Part shown: positions 17,563 through 26,724 of the stretch, piece after piece
Layout: the number at the start of each line of letters is the position of its first letter
Position numbering within the stretch: position 1 is the first letter of the stretch
Assembly (NCBI GenBank): GCA_022616275.1
Contig: JAKEFB010000091.1
Coordinates: 1 to 64,000, forward strand
Source: Chloroflexota bacterium
Lineage (GTDB): Bacteria; Chloroflexota; Anaerolineae; Promineifilales; Promineifilaceae
Reading direction: 5' to 3'
Length of the DNA: 64,000 bases
The notes under the pieces: generated by a model
Databases searched by the model: none
What the model was told of the DNA's origin: nothing
What the model saw: only the letters and a program-made list of their open reading frames with translations
Program-made: the position numbers and the translations under genes

Positions 17563-18100
17563 TCAACAGCCGCTCAATCCGGTCTTCCAGCACAGCCTGG
17601 TTAAGGATGCCGGTATAGACTTCGCGGACAAGGCCCTGCCGGTCAATAAAGTAGGTCGTCGGTAGGGCCTGGACGTTGTAGAGCCGGTTGGCGGTGTTGT
17701 CCGGGTCCAGCAGCAAAGGGTAAGTGATGTTAAAGCCGGCGGCAAAGTCGGAGACCAGATTGGCCGGTTCGCCCTGGTCTATGCCCAGAATGGCCACCTG
17801 GCCGTTATACTTGACACTGGCTTCCTGAAAGTGGGGGATCTCGGCCCGGCAAGGCGGGCACCAGGTGGCCCAAAAGTTCAAAATGACCGGCCGGCCCTGG
17901 AAATCAGCCAGCGTAACCGTTTCGCCAACGATTGTGTTCAGGGTAAAGTCAGGGGCCAGGTAGCCGGCCAGGGGCGCTTCGGACACCCCGGCTGTGGCGG
18001 CCGCATCCACCACCGGCTCCTGCGAATAGACAATCCAGGCCCCGCCGAGCAGGGCCAGGACCAACAGTAAAATCGTCCACTCAAAACGAGAGTTTAACAT
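17552..18100 (-). CDS. TlpA-like membrane-anchored thioredoxin
   Basis: 182 aa. One N-terminal helix (WTILLLVLALLGGAWIVY) anchors the protein outside the membrane. The thioredoxin fold follows with active site WCPPC in FWATWCPPCRAEIPHF, then VAILGIDQGEP and the cis-Pro loop ALPTTYFIDRQG. It should reduce or oxidise disulfides in exported proteins, for example during cytochrome maturation. The reading frame ends within the GGAGATTAGAG repeat zone. Confidence 0.9.
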   Translation of the reverse strand: MLNSRFEWTILLLVLALLGGAWIVYSQEPVVDAAATAGVSEAPLAGYLAPDFTLNTIVGETVTLADFQGRPVILNFWATWCPPCRAEIPHFQEASVKYNGQVAILGIDQGEPANLVSDFAAGFNITYPLLLDPDNTANRLYNVQALPTTYFIDRQGLVREVYTGILNQAVLEDRIERLLKGD

Positions 18101-18113
18101 GGAGGGATTATAG

Positions 18114-18137
18114 GGGTAATTGGGTAATTTAATTACC
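18114..18137. repeat. GGTAATT..AATTACC repeat containing the rimO stop
   Basis: GGTAATTGGGTAATTTAATT followed by ACC. On the minus strand the TAA stop of rimO (18133-18135) lies inside it. Same word family as 37218-37249, 40820-40862, 48059-48090 and 63536-63585. Confidence 0.7.
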
Positions 18138-19527
18138 TCATCACAACGTTGAAGGGCGGCAAACCAGCCTGCTCTGGTGAAATGCCGGCCGGGTAGCCAG
18201 TCAAATCGTAGGCCATGGCTCCGTCAATACGCACCGGGACCAGCTCGCCGACCGGCAGCTCGCCGGGGATAATGACCAGCCCGTCTATTTCCGGCGCATC
18301 ACGGTAGCTGCGGCCGACGCTCAAGCCGTCGCCATACCCCTCGACCAGCACAGGCAGCGTCCGGCCGACCTGGGCCTGGTTCTTTTCCAGCGAGATTTGC
18401 TGCTGAACGGCCATCAGCTCGTCGCGCCGCGCCTCTTTGACTTCTTCCGGCACCTGCCAGGAAACGGTGGCCGACGGAGTGGAAGCCTCGAAAGAGTAGG
18501 TGAAGACGCCTACCCGGTCAAAGCGCAGGTCGCGGACGAATTGCTTCAATCCTTCAAACTCCTCGTCTGTTTCCCCCGGGTAGCCAACGATGAAGGTGGT
18601 GCGGATGGCCATATCGGGCATGGCTGCCCGTAATTTCTCAATCGTCTGATAGACCCACTCAACGTTGGCCGGCCGGCGCATCCGCTTCAACGTTTCCCGG
18701 TGGCCATGCTGCAAAGGAATATCCAGGTAAGGCAGCACCTGGGGGTGGCGGGCCATCGTTTCAATCAGGGCGTCGGTCACGTAACCGGGATAGGCGTACA
18801 TGATCCGGAACCAGGGCACCTCCGGCACGGCGGCTACCAGCTCGTTCAACAAGGCGCTCAGCCCGTTTTTCAGCCCCAGGTCGTGGCCGTAGTCGGTCGA
18901 GTCCTGGGAGATGATAATAATCTCCTGAACGCCGGCCTCCTGAAGCTGCTGCGCTTCAGCCAGGATGCGTTCCACCGGCCGGCTGACCAGCGTGCCCTTG
19001 ATCTGGGGAATGGCGCAAAAGGCGCAGGGCCGGCGGCAGCCGTCAGAAATCTTCAAATAGGCGCTGGCCCCCTGGACGGCCACGCGCAGCACGTTGCGTT
19101 CGTCCCGGCCGACGGTCGTGGCTTCGTCTGGCAAATGGTAGAGCGGTTCCGGGTATTTGCGCCGGCGCAACTGGCGAACGAAAGGCACAATGTCCATCCA
19201 GCGGCGCGTGCCAATCACGCCGTCCAGACCGGGCACTTCCTGGGCCAGGGCCGGCCCATACCGCTGCGACATACAGCCGGCGGCAACCAACAATTGGTCC
19301 GGCCGCTTGGCGGCGGCCAGCTCGCGCAGCGCGTTGATAGACTCGTCACGGGCTGACTGGATGAAGCCACAGGTATTGACGATCAACACAGCGGCCTCCT
19401 CCGGCACGGTCGCGCCGTTAAAGCCGGCCCGGTTCAGCAGCGTGGCCATGCTCTCCGAGTCAACGGTGTTCTTACTACAGCCCAGGCTTAAAAGGTAGAA
19501 TTGTTTCTTTAGTTGGTGTTTGCTCAT
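18133..19527 (-). CDS. rimO: Ribosomal protein S12 methylthiotransferase
   Basis: 464 aa from the ATG at 19527; a GTG at 19545 in frame lies in repeat DNA. Adds a methylthio group to an Asp of ribosomal protein S12. The UPF0004 domain carries three cluster Cys (17, 53, 85: LGCSKNTVDSE, NTCGFI, AAGCM). The radical-SAM site is CRRPCAFC (Cys164, 168, 171), and a C-terminal TRAM domain is present (VGRTLPVLVEG). Length and order match RimO rather than MiaB. Confidence 0.94.
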   Translation of the reverse strand: MSKHQLKKQFYLLSLGCSKNTVDSESMATLLNRAGFNGATVPEEAAVLIVNTCGFIQSARDESINALRELAAAKRPDQLLVAAGCMSQRYGPALAQEVPGLDGVIGTRRWMDIVPFVRQLRRRKYPEPLYHLPDEATTVGRDERNVLRVAVQGASAYLKISDGCRRPCAFCAIPQIKGTLVSRPVERILAEAQQLQEAGVQEIIIISQDSTDYGHDLGLKNGLSALLNELVAAVPEVPWFRIMYAYPGYVTDALIETMARHPQVLPYLDIPLQHGHRETLKRMRRPANVEWVYQTIEKLRAAMPDMAIRTTFIVGYPGETDEEFEGLKQFVRDLRFDRVGVFTYSFEASTPSATVSWQVPEEVKEARRDELMAVQQQISLEKNQAQVGRTLPVLVEGYGDGLSVGRSYRDAPEIDGLVIIPGELPVGELVPVRIDGAMAYDLTGYPAGISPEQAGLPPFNVVMR

Positions 19528-19537
19528 AGGACAAGGG

Positions 19538-19591
19538 CCAGGCACTTTACGGCCGGCCAGGTATGGCTCAAGGTCGCCAAGTGCCTGGCAC
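19538..19591. repeat. CCAGGCACTT..AAGTGCCTGG inverted repeat
   Basis: Left arm CCAGGCACTT and right arm AAGTGCCTGG flank about 30 bases. It lies between rimO and the RodZ-like gene and covers the alternative rimO GTG start. Similar words occur in 9720-9766. Confidence 0.65.
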
Positions 19592-19600
19592 TCTTCAAAG

Positions 19601-20518
19601 TTATGAATTACCCGTTGTCGTCCAGGTTTCTTCGACGACCTCCCCCCGGCCGCCCAGCCTGCCTAACTGGATCTCATTAATTGTGACAAACACACCGGCG
19701 GCGTTGCCGGTCAGCACCTTGGCTTCCTGCGCCGCCTCCCACTCCAAAAGGTCGTCCTTGACCGCCTGGCCTTCGTAGACCATTTCCCCGTCTATGGTCA
19801 CCTGGACCCAGGTGCGCTCGGTAATCTCCAGACGAAGGTTAATGACCTCCAGGGTCGCCGGCAAGGCCGGCCGGGTTGCGGTCGCCGTCGGTATCTGGAT
19901 GGGGGCGTTACGGTTGGTAGCTGTAATTGGCTCGGTGTTAGGCGGCGCTTCGTCTTCTGCGTCGCCGGCGGCCGGCTCGGATCCCTGGCCGTCTTGCTCC
20001 CCACCGTTGTTGATAATCTGGTTGACGGTATCGTTAATCCCGGTGGTCAACGCTTCTGTGCCGTCTCCCCGGCCGGTCAGCAGGGGGATAAACCGGTTGG
20101 CAATTAGCCCCAAGGTAATCAGCAGGGCGACAATGATAAACAGGCGTTGGATCGAGCCCCCCTCACGCCGGCCGCCAGGTATCTCCAGGTTGACCGGGCT
20201 AAAGAACGGCTGGTCATCACGGGGCGGGATAGGCGTGTCCGGAGAAATATCTCCATTGGTATGGTTGTAGACCGGAGAGGAACGGCGTCCTTTGCTAAAC
20301 TCGTACCGTTCCAGGAGCGGCTTAGGGTCCAGGCCCAGGAAACGGGCATAATTCCGCAGGTAACCGCGCACGTGAACCGGCGTTGGCAGCGCTTCATATT
20401 GCGTCTTTTCCAGGGCTTCCAGGAATCTGGCGCTAATCCGCGTTGCATCCTGGGCTTCGGCCAATGTCAGCCCTCTGGCCTCGCGCGCTTCTCGGAGGAT
20501 TGTACCTAGTTCGTCCAC
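19601..20518 (-). CDS. RodZ-like protein (HTH_25 plus DUF4115)
   Basis: 305 aa, GTG start six bases after the rplI stop with GAGGA upstream. The N-terminal helix-turn-helix (GTILREAREARGLTLAEAQDATRI...RGYLRNYARFLGLD) is the MreB-binding domain of RodZ. A single membrane helix near residue 120 (LFIIVALLITLGLIANRF) follows, then an Asn/Pro/Thr-rich linker and a C-terminal beta domain (DUF4115: EITERTWVQVTIDGEMVYEG). Expected to link the cytoskeleton to the envelope in cell-shape control. Confidence 0.88.
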   Translation of the reverse strand: MDELGTILREAREARGLTLAEAQDATRISARFLEALEKTQYEALPTPVHVRGYLRNYARFLGLDPKPLLERYEFSKGRRSSPVYNHTNGDISPDTPIPPRDDQPFFSPVNLEIPGGRREGGSIQRLFIIVALLITLGLIANRFIPLLTGRGDGTEALTTGINDTVNQIINNGGEQDGQGSEPAAGDAEDEAPPNTEPITATNRNAPIQIPTATATRPALPATLEVINLRLEITERTWVQVTIDGEMVYEGQAVKDDLLEWEAAQEAKVLTGNAAGVFVTINEIQLGRLGGRGEVVEETWTTTGNS

Positions 20519-20524
20519 GAGAGC

Positions 20525-21091
20525 CTATTCCTCGACGACGACTTCTTCCTCTTCGGCCGGCAGTTCTTCTTCTAACAGTATTTCTTCGGCCGGCATCTCT
20601 TCGGTCGCTTCCATCTCGGCGGCGGCCGGGGTAGCCAGGGCGCTTGCGCCTTCGGCGTAAACGTGAACGACGACCTGCGGCTGAACGTCCGGGCTGAGGC
20701 GAATGACGACGCGGTGTTCGCCGAGCTGGCGCAGCGGTTCGCCCAGCACGCTGCGGCGGTCAATGGTAATTCCCAAGACCTTGTTCAGTTCGTCGGCAAT
20801 ATCGCCGTGGGTGATAGAGCCATACAGTTTGCCCTTCTCGCCCGCCCGGCGGTGAAAGACTAACCGGGCAGCGCTAATCCGCCCGGCCAGCGCCTGGTGT
20901 TCATTACGCATTTGGGCGCGGCGCGCCGCCGCCCGGTCGCGCCAGGCCTGGGCCTCCTTTAACACGCCGGGCGTCGCTTTCACGGCCAGGTTGCGCGGGA
21001 GCAAATAGTTGCGGCCGTAACCGTCGGCCACGTCTACCAAGTCTCCAGCGTAACCCAGGTTATAAACATCTTCCTTCAACAGCACTTTCAT
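20525..21091 (-). CDS. rplI: 50S ribosomal protein L9
   Basis: 188 aa from the ATG at 21091, with AGGAGAT about ten bases upstream. It starts MKVLLKEDVYNLGYAGDLVDVADGYGRN..LLPRNLAVKAT, the signature of L9. It is about 40 residues longer than usual because of a Glu/Ala-rich acidic C-terminal tail (from about residue 150). It is cotranscribed with the RodZ-like gene. The usual rpsF-ssb-rpsR neighbours are absent. Confidence 0.95.
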   Translation of the reverse strand: MKVLLKEDVYNLGYAGDLVDVADGYGRNYLLPRNLAVKATPGVLKEAQAWRDRAAARRAQMRNEHQALAGRISAARLVFHRRAGEKGKLYGSITHGDIADELNKVLGITIDRRSVLGEPLRQLGEHRVVIRLSPDVQPQVVVHVYAEGASALATPAAAEMEATEEMPAEEILLEEELPAEEEEVVVEE

Positions 21092-21175
21092 AGCTGATTT
21101 ACGATCTCCTGATAATCTAGAACTATTGCGAGGGGGTGATGTTATCAAAGGCCGGGGATTTTGACAAACATGGCG

Positions 21176-21209
21176 AAAACCCCGCCGGTCTTCGAGAGCT
21201 GCGGGGTTT
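21176..21209 (-). terminator. Hairpin AAAACCCCGC..GCGGGGTTT downstream of the coiled-coil gene
   Basis: Inverted arms 21176-21185 and 21201-21209. On the minus strand the hairpin is followed by TTTTCGCC. It lies 13 bases past the stop of the gene at 21222-22046 and would end the PspA group transcript before rplI. It also resembles the AGACCCCGC repeat family. Confidence 0.6.
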
Positions 21210-21221
21210 GGGCGGCCAATG

Positions 21222-22046
21222 TCAGGCCGCTCCGCTGCCGGCGTAAACCTCGTCCATGGCCACCAGGACGTTGTCCAACTCCTGAACCTCCTCGGCGATC
21301 TCTTGCCGTAGCCGCTTGGCTCGAGCGCTGTCAATGTCCTTGGCCCCGGCCAGCATAGTCTGGGAATAGATGGTCCCCAGAGAGGAGAGGGTAGTCTCCA
21401 GTTGCAGTTGGGCGCGCTCCATCGTATTTTCCAGCGTGTCAATGGTCTGCATCTGGCGGCGCAAATTCTCAAGCGTTTCCTCAATCTGGCCGCGCACGGC
21501 CGGGTCTTTTTCCGCCGGCAACCTCGTTTCCAACTGGCGGCTCCGCTCTAGCGCCCGCCGCTTATCCCGTTCCAGAACTTCCTTCTCCTGCCGGTAACGA
21601 TCCAGCCGCCGGGCCAGGTTGTAAATACTCTCCAACCACTCATCTATCTGGCCGGCCGTTTCGCTGAGGCTGTCCTTCAGGACCGAGTCACGCCGCTCCC
21701 GGATGGCAGCGGTGATCCGGCTACGATAGTCGAACGCTTCCTGGACTTGTTGCTGCAACTGTTTATCGTGCAACCGCTCCGGCTGAAACTCATCCCGCAG
21801 CATCTCGGCCACCACTTTCCGGCCGGCCTCCGGGTCGGTCAGGCTGCTGTAAACAATAGCTGCTTCAGATACTAACCCGCCTAAAAACCAGACCCAGGCT
21901 GGAACGTTTAAGGGGATATATTCGGCAAAGACGGTTAACAACAGGGTAAGAGAAATGACCACCGCGCTTTCCCAACGAAAGAAAGCATTCTGCAAAATGG
22001 CCTGTTGGACGCGTTTTTCCAGGGGTTGTTTCTCTTGATCAGCCAT
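21222..22046 (-). CDS. Membrane-anchored coiled-coil protein
   Basis: 274 aa, no family recognised. Two N-terminal hydrophobic helices (VVISLTLLLTVFAEYI, VWFLGGLVSEAAIVY) are followed by a long charged helical region from about residue 80 to the end (KQLQQQVQEAFDYRS, RRALERSRQLETR) typical of coiled coils. Its start overlaps the stop of the TPR gene by one base, and pspA is two genes upstream, so a role in membrane stress with PspA is a reasonable guess only. Confidence 0.7.
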   Translation of the reverse strand: MADQEKQPLEKRVQQAILQNAFFRWESAVVISLTLLLTVFAEYIPLNVPAWVWFLGGLVSEAAIVYSSLTDPEAGRKVVAEMLRDEFQPERLHDKQLQQQVQEAFDYRSRITAAIRERRDSVLKDSLSETAGQIDEWLESIYNLARRLDRYRQEKEVLERDKRRALERSRQLETRLPAEKDPAVRGQIEETLENLRRQMQTIDTLENTMERAQLQLETTLSSLGTIYSQTMLAGAKDIDSARAKRLRQEIAEEVQELDNVLVAMDEVYAGSGAA

Positions 22047-23350
22047 TAGGACGTTTGCGTTTCCTGTTGTTGCTGCGCCTGTTTGACTTCGGCGATTAGC
22101 TGTTCCAATTCAGCTCTGGATTCAGGGTTGGTAGAAATGCGCAGCGCCGATTCCAGGGCGTCCAGGGCGCGCTGGTAAAAACCCAGGCGGGCGTAGGCCT
22201 GGCCCAGGGCACGCTGGTAATACGGCCGGTTGGGTTCGTGGGCGGCAGCCCGCTGAAAGTGCAATACGGCGCTGGCCCACATTTCCTGCCCGGCGTAAGC
22301 TGCTCCGGCCGAATAAAAGTGCGTGGCGTCCTTCAGGCGCCTTTCCACGACGGCAATACGCCGCATCCGCATGCGCTCAAAATCCGGCCCAGCCTTAAAG
22401 ACGCCGTAGAAAAGAGCCAGGACCACGGCTAACACCTGGAGCGGCCGGAGACATTCCAACAGCGGCGCGCCCAGGACCAGGTACGGACTGGCAGCCAGGG
22501 CCATGACGTACTCCTCGCCGGAAAGATCCCGGATGATTTCCGTCACCGTCGTGCCGGTGACCCAGGTCAATGAGATAATCGCTACCACCAGCAGCAGGCC
22601 GACAATGCTGGCGACGTAAGCCCAAAACTGGCGGAAGTAAACACCCCCGGCCAGAAAAGAGAGGCCGGCAAAAATGAGGCCGTGGACGACCAGTTCCGGG
22701 GCCGGCTCCTCCAGAATTACGTCTGTCAATACCTGAATGAAAAAGAAAAAGCCGGTTCCCAGCAGCAATACAAAGTAAATGTACAGTTCAGCCGTGGGAA
22801 TGGCGTAGCGAAAATCGGACACCTGGAGTGGGCGTTTGCAGCGTGGGCAGCGAGTGTCGTCGTAGGCCAACTCCTGGGCGCAAAAAGCGCAAATCTCCGT
22901 TTCCTTCTCCCAGATGTCGTCATAGCCGGAGGTACTTTGAAAACCAACGCCGGGCAAATGCTGCAAGGGCACGTCGTCGGTCCACTGCCACTCCTTGACC
23001 TGCCGCTCCGGGTACAGAACAGCCGCGGCCGGCGAAACAGGCGCCACTTCACGCCGAACGACGCTCCCCGCAGATATAGGGGTCATCCCTGGCTGTTCTG
23101 CCTGGGCTGAGGCGGCCGCCAGCCGGGCCAGGCCGTGGCCGGCGGCGGCATTGGCCGGGTTGAGGGCCAGGACATTCTCCAGGCAAATGCGGCGGTCTTC
23201 GTCTGTTTCTACCACGCCGCTCAGCCACAGCCAGGCCTGTTCGTTGTTTTCGTCCGCTTCCACCACCTGCAAAAGCAGCTCGCGAGCCGTGGACTTGTCG
23301 CCGTTCTTGGCTGCGGCAATACCCTGGCGCAGCCAGTCGTTCGCCTCCAT
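22046..23350 (-). CDS. Zinc-ribbon, membrane and TPR protein
   Basis: 434 aa. N-terminal TPR-like repeats (DWLRQGIAAAKNGDKSTARE, NEQAWLWLSGVVE). A zinc ribbon near residue 155 has CAFC and CPRC pairs. Four to five membrane helices follow (AELYIYFVLLLGTGFFFFI, GLSFLAGGVYF, VASIVGLLLVVAIISL, LQVLAVVLALFYGVF). Two TPRs end the protein (AVLHFQRAAAHEPNRPYYQRA, GFYQRALDALESALRI). Probably a scaffold. The mixture of soluble repeats on both sides of a membrane domain is unusual. Confidence 0.72.
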   Translation of the reverse strand: MEANDWLRQGIAAAKNGDKSTARELLLQVVEADENNEQAWLWLSGVVETDEDRRICLENVLALNPANAAAGHGLARLAAASAQAEQPGMTPISAGSVVRREVAPVSPAAAVLYPERQVKEWQWTDDVPLQHLPGVGFQSTSGYDDIWEKETEICAFCAQELAYDDTRCPRCKRPLQVSDFRYAIPTAELYIYFVLLLGTGFFFFIQVLTDVILEEPAPELVVHGLIFAGLSFLAGGVYFRQFWAYVASIVGLLLVVAIISLTWVTGTTVTEIIRDLSGEEYVMALAASPYLVLGAPLLECLRPLQVLAVVLALFYGVFKAGPDFERMRMRRIAVVERRLKDATHFYSAGAAYAGQEMWASAVLHFQRAAAHEPNRPYYQRALGQAYARLGFYQRALDALESALRISTNPESRAELEQLIAEVKQAQQQQETQTS

Positions 23351-23362
23351 AGATGTGACCAG

Positions 23363-23396
23363 AGGTGACTGTCACTTCCACAAGTGACAGTCACCT
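23363..23396. repeat. GGTGACTGTCACTT hairpin repeat, copy 1
   Basis: Perfect 15-bp arms (23363-23377 and 23382-23396) around CCAC. It is 13 bases upstream of the TPR gene start and just after the pspA stop. A second copy lies at 40689-40720. Confidence 0.85.
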
Positions 23397-23399
23397 GCT

Positions 23400-24137
23400 C
23401 TAGCTCTCGGTGCTGCTCATTTCACCGGCGCTTTTCGACTCTTCCTCGGCCGGCTCAGTGTCGGCCAGGCCCAGGCGCCGCTTGCGCTCGTCCAGTTGCA
23501 AATCTATTTCGGCCCGGCCGAGCGCATCGTCCATCTGGGTATCCAGCCGGCTGGCGTACATCTCGCTGTAAGCAGTGGCCTTGTCCAGGCGGCCGCGAAT
23601 AGATTCCCCAAGCCGGGCAATGTCGCTGTCGCCCACACCAACCAGGTCGTCCAGGCTCTTAATTGCCTTGACGGTCATTTCTTTCGACTTAGCCAGTTCC
23701 ATGAGCGCTTCCAGCTCTTTTTGTTCTTGCTTGATCACGTCGAGCTTGGCTTCTAGCTTGAGCCGGGCGTTTTGCAAGGACTCGTACTCGCGCTGCTGGC
23801 GCACCCACTGCTCGTGATACTGCTCCTGCAGCCGGCGGGTGGAATTTAGCTCCACCTGGGCCGCACGGGCCAGGTCCGTTTTGCCCTGCATAATGAGGGC
23901 GTCTATGTTGCGGTCAAGTTGGTCGGCCTTTTTCTTGTAATCATTGTATTTACGCTCCAGGGTTTTCACCTCGCCGCCAACAGTAGCCTGCGCATCCTCC
24001 AGCGCGTCCAGGTTGTTCTCGGCATCCCGGATGTACTGCTTCATGACGGCCACGGAATTGGCCTGTAGCGCCCGGTCTACCATGTCGTGCAGGTTAGCAG
24101 AAATTAGTGTTTGAGCCTTTTCTAACAAAGATGCCAT
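23400..24137 (-). CDS. pspA: PspA/IM30 family protein
   Basis: 245 aa, about the family length. Predicted all-helical: MASLLEKAQTLISANLHDMVDRA (amphipathic membrane-binding helix), then AVMKQYIRDAENNLDALEDAQ, ARAAQVELNSTRRLQEQYHEQ, and a C-terminal QMDDALGRAEIDLQLDERKRRLG. PspA forms ESCRT-III-like polymers that protect leaky membranes. It heads a three-gene group, with the TPR/zinc-ribbon and coiled-coil membrane proteins downstream in place of the usual PspBC. Confidence 0.9.
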   Translation of the reverse strand: MASLLEKAQTLISANLHDMVDRALQANSVAVMKQYIRDAENNLDALEDAQATVGGEVKTLERKYNDYKKKADQLDRNIDALIMQGKTDLARAAQVELNSTRRLQEQYHEQWVRQQREYESLQNARLKLEAKLDVIKQEQKELEALMELAKSKEMTVKAIKSLDDLVGVGDSDIARLGESIRGRLDKATAYSEMYASRLDTQMDDALGRAEIDLQLDERKRRLGLADTEPAEEESKSAGEMSSTES

Positions 24138-24230
24138 CTCAAAGTGTCTCCTTCTTACAAATCTACGTGCGTATTGAGCTAGAGCTAGAACACCGGTTAC
24201 TCGATTTTGCCTCCAGCCCTTGCTCTAGCG

Positions 24231-26543
24231 TTAACCGGCGGCCGGCTCCGGCCGATAGAGGGGCAGGCGAATAACCAATTCGCAGCCACTGGCCGAGTTA
24301 TTTTCCAATCTTACCTGGCCCCCGTGCAAGTCCACAATCCCTTTGACAATCACCAGGGCTGGATCGAAGCCACTTACGTCCAGGCTTGGGCTCAGTTCCG
24401 GCAGGGCAAACAACTCGTTCATCCGGCCGGCCGCCTCTGGAGCAAAGCCCAGGCCCTCGCAACGGGCCGATAATGAAGCCATATCGTCTACCTGTTCCAG
24501 TCCGAGGTAAATCGTAGACGGGCTGTTCTCGCTGCACAGGGTGAGCAATGTCTCCACGACGCGCACCAGGCACTTTCTCAGCCGCTCATAATCCATCAGC
24601 ACCAGGGGCGAACCCTGCGGCAATTGAACCTCGACACGGGCATTGGCCCGTTCGGCCCGTCCCTGGCTGGCGACGGCTACGTCCAGCAGCACGGCGGCCG
24701 GGTCGGTAGGCTGCGCCCGCAGTTCAAACGACGAAATCACCTCGCCAGCCCGCATCTCAGCCAGGAAGATGAAATCTTCGACCAGGCGCGTCAGCCGACT
24801 GCTGCTGGCCTGGATGCCCCGCAAAGAATCCTTTAAGTCCTCGTCGGTCTGGGCCTTTTCCAGGTCGGCCGACAGTTTTTGTGAATAACTGGCCACTGAA
24901 GTCAGCGGCAGGCGGAAATCAGGCCGCAATAATTCCAGGATACCACGCTTTAATTCCTCGAAGTTCTGATACATGATGCCCTGCCGCTGAAAGTGGCGGC
25001 TCAATTGCAGATTGACCAGGTGTAGCAACTCATCACTGTCATAGGGTTTGGTAATATATTCCTCCGCGCCACTACGCCGGCCGCGCACCTCGTCCTGGCG
25101 TTCCCCTTTAGCCGTCAAAAAGATAAATGGTATTTGCAACCAGGCCGGGTTCTGGCGCACCTCGGCCAGGAAGTCGTACCCGTCCAGGCGAGGCATCATG
25201 ATATCCGAGATAATCAGGTCCGGCTGGTGCCTGGCCAACATTGCCAGCCCCTCCAACCCGTCGCCGGCCGTTATGACGTGCAATTCGTACTCCCCGTCAT
25301 AAATCTCCAGCAACTCCCGCAGCCCTTCCAACAAGTACCATTCATCTTCCACCAGCAGCACGGTCGCCTGTTTCCTGGCAGTCCGGCCGCCGGCCGCTAT
25401 CCCCTGCCCCCAGCCAGGCTTATAAACAGGTAACACTACGGTAAAGGCGCTGCCCACGTCTTCTTCGCTCTCAATCTCAATCCGGCCGTCGTGAATCTCT
25501 ACCAATCCCTTGACAATAGTCAGCCCGGAGCCGGAACCTTGTTGTTCCATCTCGGCCCGGTTATGCTGGTAAAACAACTCAAAAAGTTGTTGGCGGGCGT
25601 GCATGGGAAAGCCAACACCGTTATCCTTTACGGAGATCCAGACCTCACCGTTGCGCCCTTCGGCGACCAGCTCAATGTGAGGCTGGTGGTTGCGTTTACT
25701 CTGGCTAAACTTCACACCGTTATCCATCAGGCGGTCCAATATGTTGACCAGGCTTTCCCGGTCGCCGTAGATAGCCGGCAGAGCGGCCGGTACACGGCAC
25801 TCGACGTCGCACTCCGGCCGGGCCTGGCGCCAGGCCCGGCCGACCTCTTGTACCAAGAGGCTTAAATCCTCAATCGGCCGCGCCCGTTGTTCAAAATGAA
25901 GCCTGGCTTCCCCCGTCCGGATCTCAATGACGGCAATAAAGTCTTCTACCAGGCGGGTCAGGCGGACTGCGCCGACCTGGATACCGCGCAGGTACTCCTG
26001 CAAATTGCCGATGTTTTCATTTTGCAGGCTCTCGGCCAGCATCTCATAGTAGGCCGTCACGTAAGTAAGAGGAGTCCTGAACTCGTGGTTGAGCAATTGA
26101 ATAATGCTCCGCTGTAAGGAATCCAGGCGCCGCCGGCGATCCTGCTGCAATTCAAAGGCCCGGTCCAACTGGCTTTTCACCAGATCTAGCAACTCGTCGT
26201 TGTCAAAGGGTTTGGTAATGTATAGTTCAGCGCCAATCAACCGCCCTTCCAGGATGTCCCGTTTGGTTCCCCGAGCTGACAAGAAAATCATGGGAATGTG
26301 CAGCCAGGCCGGGTTCTGCCGGACGTGCTGTAGAAGTTGAAAGCCGTCCATGTGCGGCATCATGATGTCGGAAATAATCAAGTCCGGCATACGTTCAGCC
26401 ATCATCTCCAGGCCAACCTTGCCGTTGCTGGCTGTCAGCACGGTTACGTCATAACCAATGTCAGCCACTTCCAGCAGATCAGAAATGCCGTCCAGTAGCG
26501 ATTGGTCATCTTCCACCAAAAGAATAACTGCCGCGTCCTTCAT
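24231..26543 (-). CDS. Tandem receiver/histidine kinase protein (REC-HK-REC-degenerate HK)
   Basis: 770 aa from the ATG at 26543. First receiver with phospho-acceptor Asp59 and Lys111. Histidine-kinase helix LLNHEFRTPLTYV with His153; ATPase with N-box (Asn275), DNGVGF (307-312) and GSGSGL (336-341). Second receiver begins about residue 393 with Asp447 and Lys499. A second kinase-like unit has LLRPDFRLPLTSV, with Pro541 where the His should be, and its ATPase lacks DxGxGF and GxGxGL. The two halves align throughout, so the gene arose by internal duplication and the second kinase is dead. No sensor or output domain is present; it presumably receives phosphate from another kinase. Confidence 0.87.
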   Translation of the reverse strand: MKDAAVILLVEDDQSLLDGISDLLEVADIGYDVTVLTASNGKVGLEMMAERMPDLIISDIMMPHMDGFQLLQHVRQNPAWLHIPMIFLSARGTKRDILEGRLIGAELYITKPFDNDELLDLVKSQLDRAFELQQDRRRRLDSLQRSIIQLLNHEFRTPLTYVTAYYEMLAESLQNENIGNLQEYLRGIQVGAVRLTRLVEDFIAVIEIRTGEARLHFEQRARPIEDLSLLVQEVGRAWRQARPECDVECRVPAALPAIYGDRESLVNILDRLMDNGVKFSQSKRNHQPHIELVAEGRNGEVWISVKDNGVGFPMHARQQLFELFYQHNRAEMEQQGSGSGLTIVKGLVEIHDGRIEIESEEDVGSAFTVVLPVYKPGWGQGIAAGGRTARKQATVLLVEDEWYLLEGLRELLEIYDGEYELHVITAGDGLEGLAMLARHQPDLIISDIMMPRLDGYDFLAEVRQNPAWLQIPFIFLTAKGERQDEVRGRRSGAEEYITKPYDSDELLHLVNLQLSRHFQRQGIMYQNFEELKRGILELLRPDFRLPLTSVASYSQKLSADLEKAQTDEDLKDSLRGIQASSSRLTRLVEDFIFLAEMRAGEVISSFELRAQPTDPAAVLLDVAVASQGRAERANARVEVQLPQGSPLVLMDYERLRKCLVRVVETLLTLCSENSPSTIYLGLEQVDDMASLSARCEGLGFAPEAAGRMNELFALPELSPSLDVSGFDPALVIVKGIVDLHGGQVRLENNSASGCELVIRLPLYRPEPAAG

Positions 26544-26611
26544 GGATTCAGCCCTCGATTGAACTCCGGCTACATTATAGCATAGGGAAGCGTCTGGGTA
26601 CGAGTTAGCAA

Positions 26612-26640
26612 TAAAAACGGCCGCTGCCAGGAGCGGCCGT
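26612..26640 (-). terminator. Rho-independent terminator of the eight-gene cluster
   Basis: ACGGCCGCT-gccagg-AGCGGCCGT (26617-26640). Read on the minus strand the 9-bp stem is followed directly by TTTTTAT. It lies about 85 bases after the stop of the gene at 26725-27324. Confidence 0.8.
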
Positions 26641-26724
26641 CCTCTCATGTAACATCCCTGAGAATAATAACCCCAGGCGCTGGCAACTAACCTCGGGAGC
26701 CAGGCCCTTAGCCGGCCGGAAAAG

